Shown here piece by piece: positions 11,796-64,000 of a stretch of 64,000 bases of DNA. Source of the DNA: Eutrigla gurnardus (taxonomy: Eukaryota; Chordata; Actinopteri; Perciformes; Triglidae); the NCBI GenBank assembly GCA_963514095.1, contig OY741276.1:10325266-10389265 (forward strand), written 5' to 3'. How positions within the stretch are numbered: the stretch's first letter is position 1; every line of letters begins with the position of its first letter. The notes beneath the pieces are model-generated. The model saw only the letters and a list, made by a program, of their open reading frames with translations. It made no database searches and was not told where the DNA came from. The translations under genes and the position numbers were made by a program.

Positions 11796-11798
<3 letters not shown>

Positions 11799-11826
<28 letters not shown>
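11799..11826 (+). repeat. (GT)14 microsatellite in the trim36 3' UTR
   Basis: Fourteen uninterrupted GT units. In the transcript this is a UG repeat, a known binding type for CELF proteins and TDP-43. Confidence 0.95.
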
Positions 11827-11828
<2 letters not shown>

Positions 11829-13172
11829 TAATTATTAGGTGATCTTTGTTTAATTGGCTGTTTTCTGTAACTATTTGTCTAAACGTAGCAGCATAGGCTT
11901 AGATGTAATCTTGGTGGACCTGAGAGCCTTGTAGCTACTATAAAGCTAGCGCCTTTGTGCCTTTTTTTTTTAAGGAAATGGGTTCTTTAGTTTGCTCTAG
12001 AAAGCAGATATTGGTGTTATTGCACAAGCATTATGGAAATACTTAGCGTAAATACTGTATGTGGGTTTTATTGTAGGAAGTTTGATCACAGACACTGGTG
12101 TAAACAGTTAAAATAATTAATTATACTTGCCTATTTCCTCTTGACTTTTATCACAGAAAACACTACTTTTTTATTTTTGTCACAGTTGAATTCATGCTTT
12201 TTTTGCACAAAATAATGAGCGAAGCCTCACGTATAAATAGACTTAACAATCATCGCGTTTCGATCACTACCTAGTTAGTTTCTTCACTTTAAATGTAGAA
12301 ATGATCAGCACATCGTCTCACAGCGTCACACTCACAAAAAACGTTCACATTTCACTAACATGAACGTTCTTCCTGTAGTAGCTACTTGGATTTTTAAAGC
12401 CTCTCACTGTTTGCACAGCACTGAATGTGACTAACGCATCCAATCATCCAGGTACCACAACACACTGTACTTGTAGTCAACGTCCGTTCTGACAACTGCA
12501 AAGTCACTTATTGCCAAAGTGTGTTGGTTCCGGTGCTGACTTGAAGTGCAACACACCACTCTGTGGCCTAGCAGCCTTTAAACACAGTTTCAAAATAACA
12601 ACACAGTTATTCAGGTTCTTTAAAAAGTGCTATCACGAAACACACTGTTCAGTACCGTTTTGCTATCGATACCATTGTTTACATGCAGTTCTGACACAAA
12701 GTGTATGTCACCGGTGAGTTTGGCTATCAGACAGAGCACCTAAGTGGTTGATTGGCTTAGATTAATTTAGCTCAGATATTCAGCACACTAGACGGACCGT
12801 TTGCTGGGCAATCACACTTGGGTTTTTTGTATAGACTTAAACTGTATATGTGCCTGTGCATGGGTTTGTTTGTGCATTCATTTATAGTTTCTGGAGGGTT
12901 ACGGTAATCGGTGGATGTGTTTTCTCAGGTTTCTGGCCCTGATTGCGGCCCGATGCTACCTACCTCTATCTGTCAGGCCTGGAAAACCTTAACTACTGTA
13001 CCTTTCCTCACAGAAACACATTGGGTTTGATTTACAGCTTTGTCCGTAGCAGTCCGTTCAATATCTCTGCTTTCTCTTTAATGTCAGATAAGCTGATTTT
13101 TTTTTTTCTTTCCCAAGATGTTTGATTTAACTTCCATGTATATATTACTCCAGAGTATATTATTTTCAGTGA

Positions 13173-13178
13173 AATAAA
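13173..13178 (+). terminator. trim36: proximal poly(A) signal candidate
   Basis: AATAAA in the context GTGAAATAAAGTACATC, about 1.9 kb after the stop. It could give a shorter trim36 3' UTR, but no strong downstream GU-rich element is obvious. Confidence 0.4.
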
Positions 13179-14360
13179 GTACATCTTAAACGTTTATTAG
13201 TTGGTGTTTGCTTGGACTTGAAAGACATATGTATCACTGTTGGTCAATATTATTGTAAGCAGATGTTATCTGGTTCGGCTGCCTTTTGTCAAGGGAGTGT
13301 TTTTTCAAACGGTACTAACAACCTTTTCTTCCTCCTCTTTGTGGTGTTGGTTTGATGATTCAGTTTAAATGTTTTGGTTATATAGTGTGGAACACATCAA
13401 AGGGTTTTTGTTTTGGGTTGAAGCATTTAATAAATTCACATTTGCATGTAGCTGGACATAAAAGATTTCCAGGTTAAAAGAAATGTTTAGATTTATTTCC
13501 TTTTTTCTGTGTGACCTGACCTCATGCATATTTGGTCTTGCATGTGTTTTGTCATTTTGGCTTAAATTTCCCCAGGTCACAGACCTGAAAATGGACTGTT
13601 TCAACATCTTTAAAACGCATCTATGCATTCACAAATTTGCTGGGCAGGTTTTATTTCCATCACAGAATGTATTCCTGTTAATTACAGAACTAACAGTTGA
13701 ATGTTGTTTGGGGTTTTCTTTTCTTTTGGGGGTGGGGGTGGGGTTATGTTGGTTTGTTCCACTTGGGGTCACAGTACAGTTTTATGTAGTTATAGAAATC
13801 TGATGAACGGCTTGTAATCTCAGCATCCCATCTGATTTTTTTAAATTAAAATGCCTATAGCCTGCTTTTCAGTAATTACTTTAGAACCAAATATTTAGCA
13901 GGCTGGCTCTCAATCTAATTCCAAGCTAGCACTTTAAAAATCTGTAGCATGTCAGCAGTGTTTGGCTCTGCAGGTGTATATAATAAGTGTGTGTGTGCAA
14001 TATAATTAAACGGGCTGTAGAAAACCGTGTAGACAGACATAGGCCTTGTGAGACAATTTGCACTGTAATTTGTTTGTAATTTACTTTGTGGTTTTAAATG
14101 GGCTTTTCCTTGATACAAGTTTAACGACTACTTGACTTGTGAACTTGTTTTTTGGGGGGGTTTTGGTTCAAATTTTTCTGAACTTTTTTTTTTTCTGAAA
14201 TTAGTGACAGTGCATTTGTCCCTATGTTTTCTCCATAGGTTTTGGATGTGGTGCGTAAGTGATGGGTTTCTGTATGTCGTATGTAAAGATGTGGAAATAT
14301 TGTACTTTGCTCTGATTAGTGGAAACGCTACACTTTTTAATGTGCTGTGTGGGAATATCA

Positions 14361-14366
14361 AATAAA
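14361..14366 (+). terminator. trim36: distal poly(A) signal of trim36
   Basis: AATAAA followed within about 20-35 bases by the GU/U-rich stretch CATGTTTGTGTCTTT, the usual layout of a vertebrate cleavage site. It is the last good signal before the CpG island of the next gene. Confidence 0.65.
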
Positions 14367-14385
14367 ATTAGTGTGGCTTTTAAAT

Positions 14386-14929
14386 CATGTTTGTGTCTTT
14401 AATATTGTTCACATATTTGGGCAATTGTCTGGTTATTTATTTCAATTGATGGCTGTGGCATGTAAAAACATTCAGGCAGTCCTTGGGCAACCCCTGAACA
14501 TTAGCCATTAATGTTCCTTCAATTCTTGCATTAGGATTTCCTCAGGTTTTAATAAATAAATGAATGTTTTAGTATCTTCAGTCTTCGACTATATTGTCAC
14601 AATACACTTCATTGTTTCAACGTGTATATTTGGTAGGCCTATACAGTATTTAGACATTTTTAATTGTTCCATATCATGCTTCATTTTGTGTGTGTTCTAT
14701 TTTTGTATCTATTATCTCTGTAGTGATCAATTTCCTATGAATGATGTCTTAAACATAACATGACATGGTGACATACCAAAGGAGAACAAGTAGCTGTTTT
14801 GGGGATACAAAGAGAATGCGAAATCAAATAATTCAATATGAGGCTACAGTTTAAATCCTAATATCTAATGGGTTATGGATGAGAGGAATCGATTAAGAAC
14901 CGAATTATTGATGGTATTCGCCAGAGAAA
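14386..14929 (+). other. intergenic spacer, trim36 to ccser1
   Basis: About 0.55 kb of AT-rich sequence between the trim36 poly(A) site and the CpG island. No element was recognised in it. Confidence 0.6.
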
Positions 14930-15600
14930 GGTCCATCCATCCACCTGCTTCAGGATGCTGAGCTCGGTGTGGGCGGATGGGAAGGAGGAGGAGGAGGAGG
15001 CGGAGGGACGTCACGCTGTTCACGCTCACGGCCTGTCGTCGTTTGCAACGCGGAAGAGGCGAAGGAGGAAAAGAGACTCCACGTCACTGAGGTGTAACAT
15101 TGGCGTCAGTGCGACGCAAGGTGCTACCTCAGTACAATTTCAGTACCACTGCACACTTCCAGATGTCCTCGCGCCGGCTACTGCAACTCGCGTGACCGCA
15201 AACACGAAGATCTATCGGCGCTGAGCGGCGTCGGGAAGGAGACGCACTGGGAGACCGCTAAAGGTGACGTTTGGTTATGTTTGTCCGCTTGCCTGCTAGC
15301 CACTCCGGGCTGAAGCTGCTACGGTTTTGCCTCTGAACACCGGTGACCTTTACAGTCCGAAGGAAGCGACACACACCGGCTTTCTTCTTCTTCTTCTTGT
15401 CGTAATGTCGTCTTACACGTCAACGGTTGAGCGTGAATCGACCCAGCTAGCTTGTGTGGCTGTGAGGTCGGCACGCTAATCACAGCGTTGTTGACGTTTC
15501 GGTTTGACAGTTGTTGGTGTCCCGCTGGGCAGCCGCTGCTTATACACGCATTTACAACGCTGCATGTCATCTTTTTACCCTCCAAACTGTGCTATCAGAT
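14930..15600 (+). promoter_or_regulatory. ccser1: CpG island, likely ccser1 promoter
   Basis: A sharp rise in GC and CpG density compared with the AT-rich flanks, with CRE-like GACGTCAC at about 15008, a second CACGTCACT, GGCGGAGGG and GA-rich runs, and no clear TATA box. It lies 4.4-5 kb upstream of the first coding ccser1 exon on the same strand, as expected for a CpG-island promoter with a non-coding first exon. A TTC run at 15381-15398 lies within it. Confidence 0.65.
15150..15263 (+). other. ccser1: candidate ccser1 non-coding exon 1 (5' end unknown)
   Basis: The coding start lies in an exon that opens with an acceptor, so an upstream 5' UTR exon must exist. The best candidate donor in the CpG island is CTAAAG|GTGACG at 15264. 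The transcription start is not determinable here and other donors are possible. Confidence 0.35.
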
Positions 15601-18600
15601 AAACTGGCTATAGCTTATTTTGTGGACTGAGTGAAATAACAGCCGGGCCCGTTGAGCAGTCTTATAAAACACATTGCAAGCACACAGTAACAACATGCTA
15701 AGGCCCATTCATTGACTTTTTGATGCATTAGACGAAGTGGAGTAGGACACTAACCCGCAATCATCAATCATTACAAGCTGCCACTATGTCATCAACCCAC
15801 TGTCAATATAAGAAACATGTTTCGGGGGAACACTCCCATCGATTTTACACATACAAATCTGTGTATTTGTTACTACTCAGTTTGTGGAAACATCAGTAAA
15901 AATGCCTTCTATGGCTCTGGAGTGAGCTTTGTAAAGTCTGGGTGCAACCCTTTCCCTGTTTAGCATGAAGTATTCTTTATATTCACTTAAGTTAACTAGA
16001 AACACTGATGCACTGTTTGCCAAAAGCAACTGCAAGAATCTAAATCATCAGTTCGATATTGTGACTTGTCAGATTTACCCTAATATGAAAATGAGTGTGT
16101 GCACCATCTAGAAGATAGATGTCTTTATATTAATTAAATTATCGTCATTATCTGATTGCTCCATTTATCTTTTAAACTCTCCATCCCAGCCTTGTCGATT
16201 AGCACTTTGCAGCATGTCTCTCTATGCCATTATGTGTTGGTGAATGTTTCACTCTCAGTTCGTTTGCCTGTGTTCTTTTTTTGTTTACCAAATGCAAGCT
16301 ATGTGTTGTCAAAGTCCTTGCTTGTGTTTTATCGATTTGCATGTGTTTTCTCGAGGTCACCACAGCTTTCATTGTTAATACATGCAGTGTGCAAATGTCA
16401 AATTGATGTTCATATTATGGCGTGTGCAGAGTTAGCAGAGGCTTTTAGTCTGCGGTTTTGTGTCTCTTTAGTGCCCCCAAACAAGAGTGGTCGTCATATG
16501 TTGAGAGTAGTAATGTTTCTCTTGGGCCAAAGGTGAGAGATTACATTTGTTATTTGGTTCCCTGGTTAAAAAGGAGCCTCCCTTGCTCAAGATTGCTTGT
16601 TGTTTTGATCACATGTCCTGGCTTACATCGGTCACAGAATCTATACGTGATATGTTGATGTAGATCAAGTGATAACAGATTAGCTATCATCTGGTAATCT
16701 GTTAATTGTATTGTGATTTATATATATCTTATATTTGTGTTTCCTGATATTTTACTTTTGTCAGAATCTTGTACATGCGTTTAATTAACAGTGAATACTG
16801 TATTTGTTTGGCCATCCTATCCACATTCCCATTGCTTTCCCTAAAAAATGTGTACATTTTGTACATTTTGGCATAAAGTATTGTCGTATTTAGTTTTGAC
16901 AACGTCATCCACCCCATCATTGAAGCCGGCTAACTCCCTCTATGAAGAGGCACATCTTCTAAAAGCAACCCTCAAGCTAAAACCATCCATTTGTTAAAAG
17001 TAATCTCAAAATGTCAGTCAGCAGGAAACTAGGAAGCTTGTATGAAGCATACTGTCTACATACTGCCTTTTTTCAGTCAGTACAGTAGCATATATGTAAT
17101 GTTGATATTCTACTAAACTGCTGACTCATTACATTACATGTAACAGAAGATTATGGCTTGCATGTAATGTGTAGTTACAGTATTGTTGTGAAAAAACACA
17201 CAGTTACACCCCATACACACCTTTTATTCTTTCAAACCAACAGATAATCGTCTGTTTCATTGTAAAAGTCCGTAACAATGGGAATTTGGACCCATACATT
17301 AGCCTTCTGATTTATTATATAACTAGTGTAGGTTCATTGTACAGTGTGGTGATAAGACGAGGCAAACTACACAGCAGTGCAGGAGTAAGCTGGTTTATTT
17401 AGCATATTGTGATCATTAGGAGCATCGCAGGGGTTTTCCCCTCATCTCCTAGAGCTATTCATTTAAAAACGATCCATTACAAACATATTTTGTGTATTAT
17501 ACATTAACATTGCATCACAGTCTGTGTGTGTATGATGATGTAAACAACACCAATACTGGTTTAAAAGAAGTCCAAACATCAGAATCAGAAAGAAATATAT
17601 TTCCCCACAAGTTGCACGTTAAGAACTATGGCAGTGGATTTTGTTGTAACTCGATGGCTGTTAATAATTGCTGATCAACAACTCTAGTTAATGTCTAGCC
17701 AAACCCTGTTAGGGCGTTTGTGGTTATGATTAGCCATGTGTTGTTTACCCATTCATAGCAGCAGCATTCCATCAGTGACCATTTTATCATTTTGACTCTC
17801 TGGGTAATCTTGCTTGAAAATGAAACTTGGAAAAAATATTCAGAAATCAGAAGAAGAGGAGTCTAGTCCATTCTGAATGTGCTTCATTCATTTCAATTGA
17901 TTTCTGAGTTCACATCCAAATGGAAGTCAAACATGCAACAAATGAAATTGTGCTCGCTCTGCGCTGTTATTCAACACAGCAGCACTAACTGCAGGGAAGA
18001 GGAACTGAGGGGACGTCTTGCTTCTCTAACTAGGTAGTCCCACTTCTAGTGGAAGTTGCAGAGCAGTGAGGAAGTAAGAACCTGCCTCAGTGCAGTTCGA
18101 CCTGTCTTCCTCCTCCTTTTATAGTGAGCGTAGACAGGCGCCGTGTGAGTTAGCCTGCGTTTTTATCAAGTCGTGACTTTGTATTTTAATGCCGGTGTGA
18201 AGTGTGTTCACCAGGCCTGACGCATACGGCCTCACTCAAAATAGTTTTTGTATTACCCAATTGGTTAGTGGTGTTCTCAATCTGTTTTAATCTCCATCTT
18301 ATTAGTTTGAGGATGCTTACTTTGTCGTAATGAGCCAGGTCAGAGTGCCATGAACTGGTCAACTCACTGTGTGGTGGTGATAAGCAACTAAGTGCTGCTA
18401 AACTGCTGGCTCATCTGAAAACAGGAAGTCTCAAATGTAATTCCAAATGTTTGATGATGCTGTTTATTTTTGACTTCCCCAGACAACTCGAATGATAGAT
18501 GTGTTCTGTCTGTCAGGTGTAACAAAATGTTTTATGTGTTTATCAATTCATTGTTTGCTGTGTCAATACCCTGAAGGTTTCATGACCTTTTTATATTACG

Positions 18601-19975
18601 CTGAGCTAACTTGGTGTGAAAATAGAAACTGCATCGCTGTGTATTTAGAACTTGATCAAATTTACTTTCAAGGAGATGACACACTCATAAGCCACTTCAG
18701 TAAAGGGTGTAAATAAGCGTATTACACATGTTGAAAACAAAAGGCTTTGGTGGCTCTCACAGAGGCAGCTTCTTCAACGTTACAAGGATCACTGAATTAT
18801 CACTGTTTGACTAATTGATTGCAGAAAACAATTAATACATGAGTATTTAAAATGAAAGTCTGTGACTCAACGCTTGCAACTTCAGTCAGTTCTTATAAGC
18901 AGTGGGATAATAACCCTGATTTCAATTAATTGTAAATTCTATAAAGAGTTTGTAAAGCTTATGAGGTACTTTGTAGCCCCCACACACGCTTTTACTCTCA
19001 AGGACAGTTGGGGAAGTTGAGGCAAGACGATGGACAATTAATATGCATTAATGTCTTAATATCTTAAAATAAGCTCCCACTTTGCGTTTTAGGTTCTTTG
19101 GCATATTTTGCTTTTAAGAGGTCTGTAGCCTCTGGAAGCACTTATTCATAGTAAATACTGTATGGTCTGCCTTTGATTTTTCCCTCTGGGTGAGTCCCGT
19201 CTCTTCGCGATTTAGCTGTCAGATACATTTTAATTGTAATATATGGCATGTTAAAGAGGAGTCAACCCTCCTGGTCATGCCTACGGTAATCACATGCATG
19301 AACACACTTTCTTTTCATCTTTAATCTGAACTAAAATATACGATCTCCGCTGCAAATGTTTTCGTTTTTCTGCAGATTATGTTGTTTTAACTCATCATAA
19401 ATATACAAGAAATGACTGTGATGACTCTGTGGAATAACTGGAAGCAAATTTAGAAGCTGAATTTGTTTTTGTTATGAAAGGATGTACGAGAAACAAAACT
19501 GCACCTCAGATAGGATTTTTTGGTATGCTCGGTATTTTCGGTTACACCTATATGCCTATGCAAAAAATTCAGTTGGTTGCATTCCGAAATGTTTTTAATC
19601 ACACAAACTTCACATGGAGTTAGAGAATAAACATGGTTAACAACACTGTTTTTCTTTAAATAACAATTATCAATGCCTAAAGAGCAAAAATCACATTTGC
19701 AACAGAAGCATCTGCAGCAGCAACTTGTTGTGACTTGAGGGAAATGTGATCTGTGTGTGAGAGATTTCACCTCAAACAGTCTGTACACTGAATTTTTATT
19801 AAATATATATATTTATCTACCACATGAGAGAACATATTGCACGTTCAAAGTTGTCACCCTAAAACAGATCTAATAGTATTGGCCAAGGTTTTGTCTGGGT
19901 CCATGTTGAATGTGAATTGATGTTGATGCTATTATATCTTTTAAATGTTTTTTTTGTGTTTGTTTGTTCCCTCAG
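15264..19975 (+). other. ccser1: ccser1 intron 1 (about 4.7 kb, 5' limit inferred)
   Basis: Starts inside the CpG island and then becomes AT-rich. It ends in a T-rich tract and acceptor GTTCCCTCAG. No transposon, RNA gene or coding exon was recognised. Confidence 0.6.
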
Positions 19976-20000
19976 AGTACGCCACTGCTTCAGCTTCTAA

Positions 20001-62788
<42,788 letters not shown>

Positions 62789-64000
62789 GTTAGTTTGTGT
62801 GAATGCAATAATCACTGGACAGTATTCAGCATCTTACATGAGAACACAAGTCAGCAAGACAAAATATAAATGGCCGTGTGTTCATTTTAGAGGACCACTT
62901 AGGCTTCTGTAAAAAAAAATAAAGAAGAAATCTATTTACTTAACCAGATTTCTCAAAGGCTTTTTACCAATTACCAAATAATATGACAGTTCCATTATGA
63001 CTTCCTGACATTAAAAAAATGTTGCTAACTAGCCAGCAGTTAAGTTGATGCATCGGAACTCCCTTTTCAATGACATTGCCTAATACTAACATGCTAGCTT
63101 GACATATAGGCCTAACAACAACAGCCATGTTAGTAACGTATATTATGATAATGTGTTTTCTTACTTGTGAATGACAAGTCAGCTAGCGATGTTGTGCTCC
63201 TCCTTGTCCCAGCAATCTATTGTGTTGTACTTGTCATTACGGTCAGCACGCGTTCACGCATACTGGGTGGGGCGTGGCTTTCAACAGAGGTCTGAATGAA
63301 GCGGGTAGGATCTCTCCGGTACGCCGATGCATTCAAAGTCAAAAATCTCTGTTTTTGTTTTATTTTTCAAATCACCTACGATACCTTTAACTAATAAAGC
63401 AAAAATGTTTTCCCAAAATCCTGTGAAGTCTTGTAACTAATAAGAAAAGCAGCTCTTAGACAGTGATCCATAGAAGGTTTGCTCATATAATTTTATTCCT
63501 ATGACAGTGTCTTTCTCTTAGTCTCTGTTTTTATAAATTTTGAAATTAATAATTAAAACATCTTGAATGTTTTTGAATTATTTGTTTTATGGGTTTATAA
63601 TTAAACACTTTGAAGCACAATTGTTCATTCTCTTTTAAGCACTAAAAAGTCCTTTTTTTCTTTTAAGACAGCTTTAAAAAATATATTCAAAGAACTGGAA
63701 AGTTTTACTTTTGAATTTGCCAAAGAGTTTGTCAGTTTTCCTGCTTGTTATGATGTTCTACTGTGTGAGACTAAATACAGCAGAGAGCAGAGTGAATGGA
63801 AGGACTGACCACAGAAAGAGAGGAAATGAACGTGAGAATGGTTTTATAGTTGGCTCAATGTCACACCATCAGTGTCACATGGCGTGGCACCATAAAGATC
63901 AAATTTCCGTCTTTGTTAATGTAAACTGCTTGTTCCCATCAATCTAATGTAACAGCACAATTATTAGAAGTATTATGTTTTCACAAATGTGCCCCTGTAA
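62789..64000 (+). other. ccser1: ccser1 intron 9, 5' part
   Basis: AT-rich sequence with a CpG-bearing, TTAA-ended segment at 63040-63390 that may be a truncated non-autonomous transposon. No exon was recognised before the window ends. Confidence 0.75.
63040..63390. mobile_element. possible truncated TTAA-type non-autonomous element
   Basis: The right edge reads CACCTACGATACCTTTAA, which reversed is TTAAAGGTATCGTAGGTG, similar in style to the TTAAAGGAGTCATCACC end of the MITE at 21083. The inside has a local rise in CpG (GCACGCGTTCACGC). No matching left end was found, so the left limit given is only a guess. Confidence 0.4.

Larger units (their letters stand above)
11292..14385 (+). other. 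trim36: trim36 3' UTR
   Basis: About 3.1 kb of non-coding sequence from the stop to the distal poly(A) site. It contains a GT microsatellite (11799-11826), three UUCAC motifs within 75 nt (12283-12355) with one inside a hairpin loop, two UGUAUAUA Pumilio-type sites (13137 and 13975) and a G-rich run (13710-13743). The 3' end is inferred from the AATAAA at 14361. The open frames inside it have no protein features I recognise. Confidence 0.7.

Noticed and set aside
15319..15585. 88-codon minus-strand frame over the CpG island
   Set aside because: GC-rich sequence yields open frames by chance; no homology is recognised and no splice context supports a divergent gene.

Overview
The window is vertebrate nuclear DNA, almost certainly from a teleost fish. 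It carries GT-AG split genes, a single 90-nt mini-intron, many long CA/GT microsatellites and several dispersed repeats of the kind common in fish genomes. No bacterial, organellar or viral gene is present. All recognisable coding sequence belongs to two plus-strand genes whose exons join in frame with matching intron phases.

Bases 1-14385 hold the 3' part of trim36, a tripartite-motif E3 ubiquitin ligase. Eight coding exons (474-11291) cover the end of the coiled coil, the COS box, the fibronectin type III domain and the B30.2/SPRY domain. The RING and B-box exons lie upstream of the window. A 3' UTR of about 3 kb follows, ending at a good poly(A) signal at 14361.

Bases 14930-15600 form a CpG island, only about 0.6 kb beyond the trim36 poly(A) site. 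It is the likely promoter and non-coding first exon of ccser1 (coiled-coil serine-rich protein 1, FAM190A). The ccser1 coding region starts at 20001. Eight coding exons (712 codons) are visible up to 62788, and the gene runs off the right edge. Its introns 4, 6 and 8 are long (6.5, 15.1 and 9.0 kb) and fill most of the right half.

The introns hold microsatellites, a complete TTAA-flanked MITE with perfect terminal inverted repeats (21083-21651), fragments of other dispersed repeats, and several high-complexity stretches that may be conserved non-coding elements. The most interesting points are complementary GT and CA tracts about 4.1 kb apart in both intron 6 and intron 8, the MITE with promoter-like cargo, an SxLP (EB1-binding type) motif at the ccser1 N terminus, a DSGxxS degron-like motif in trim36, and a UUCAC-bearing hairpin in the trim36 3' UTR. 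Both genes have a plausible microtubule connection: the COS box in TRIM36, and the SxLP motif plus a reported cell-division role for CCSER1.
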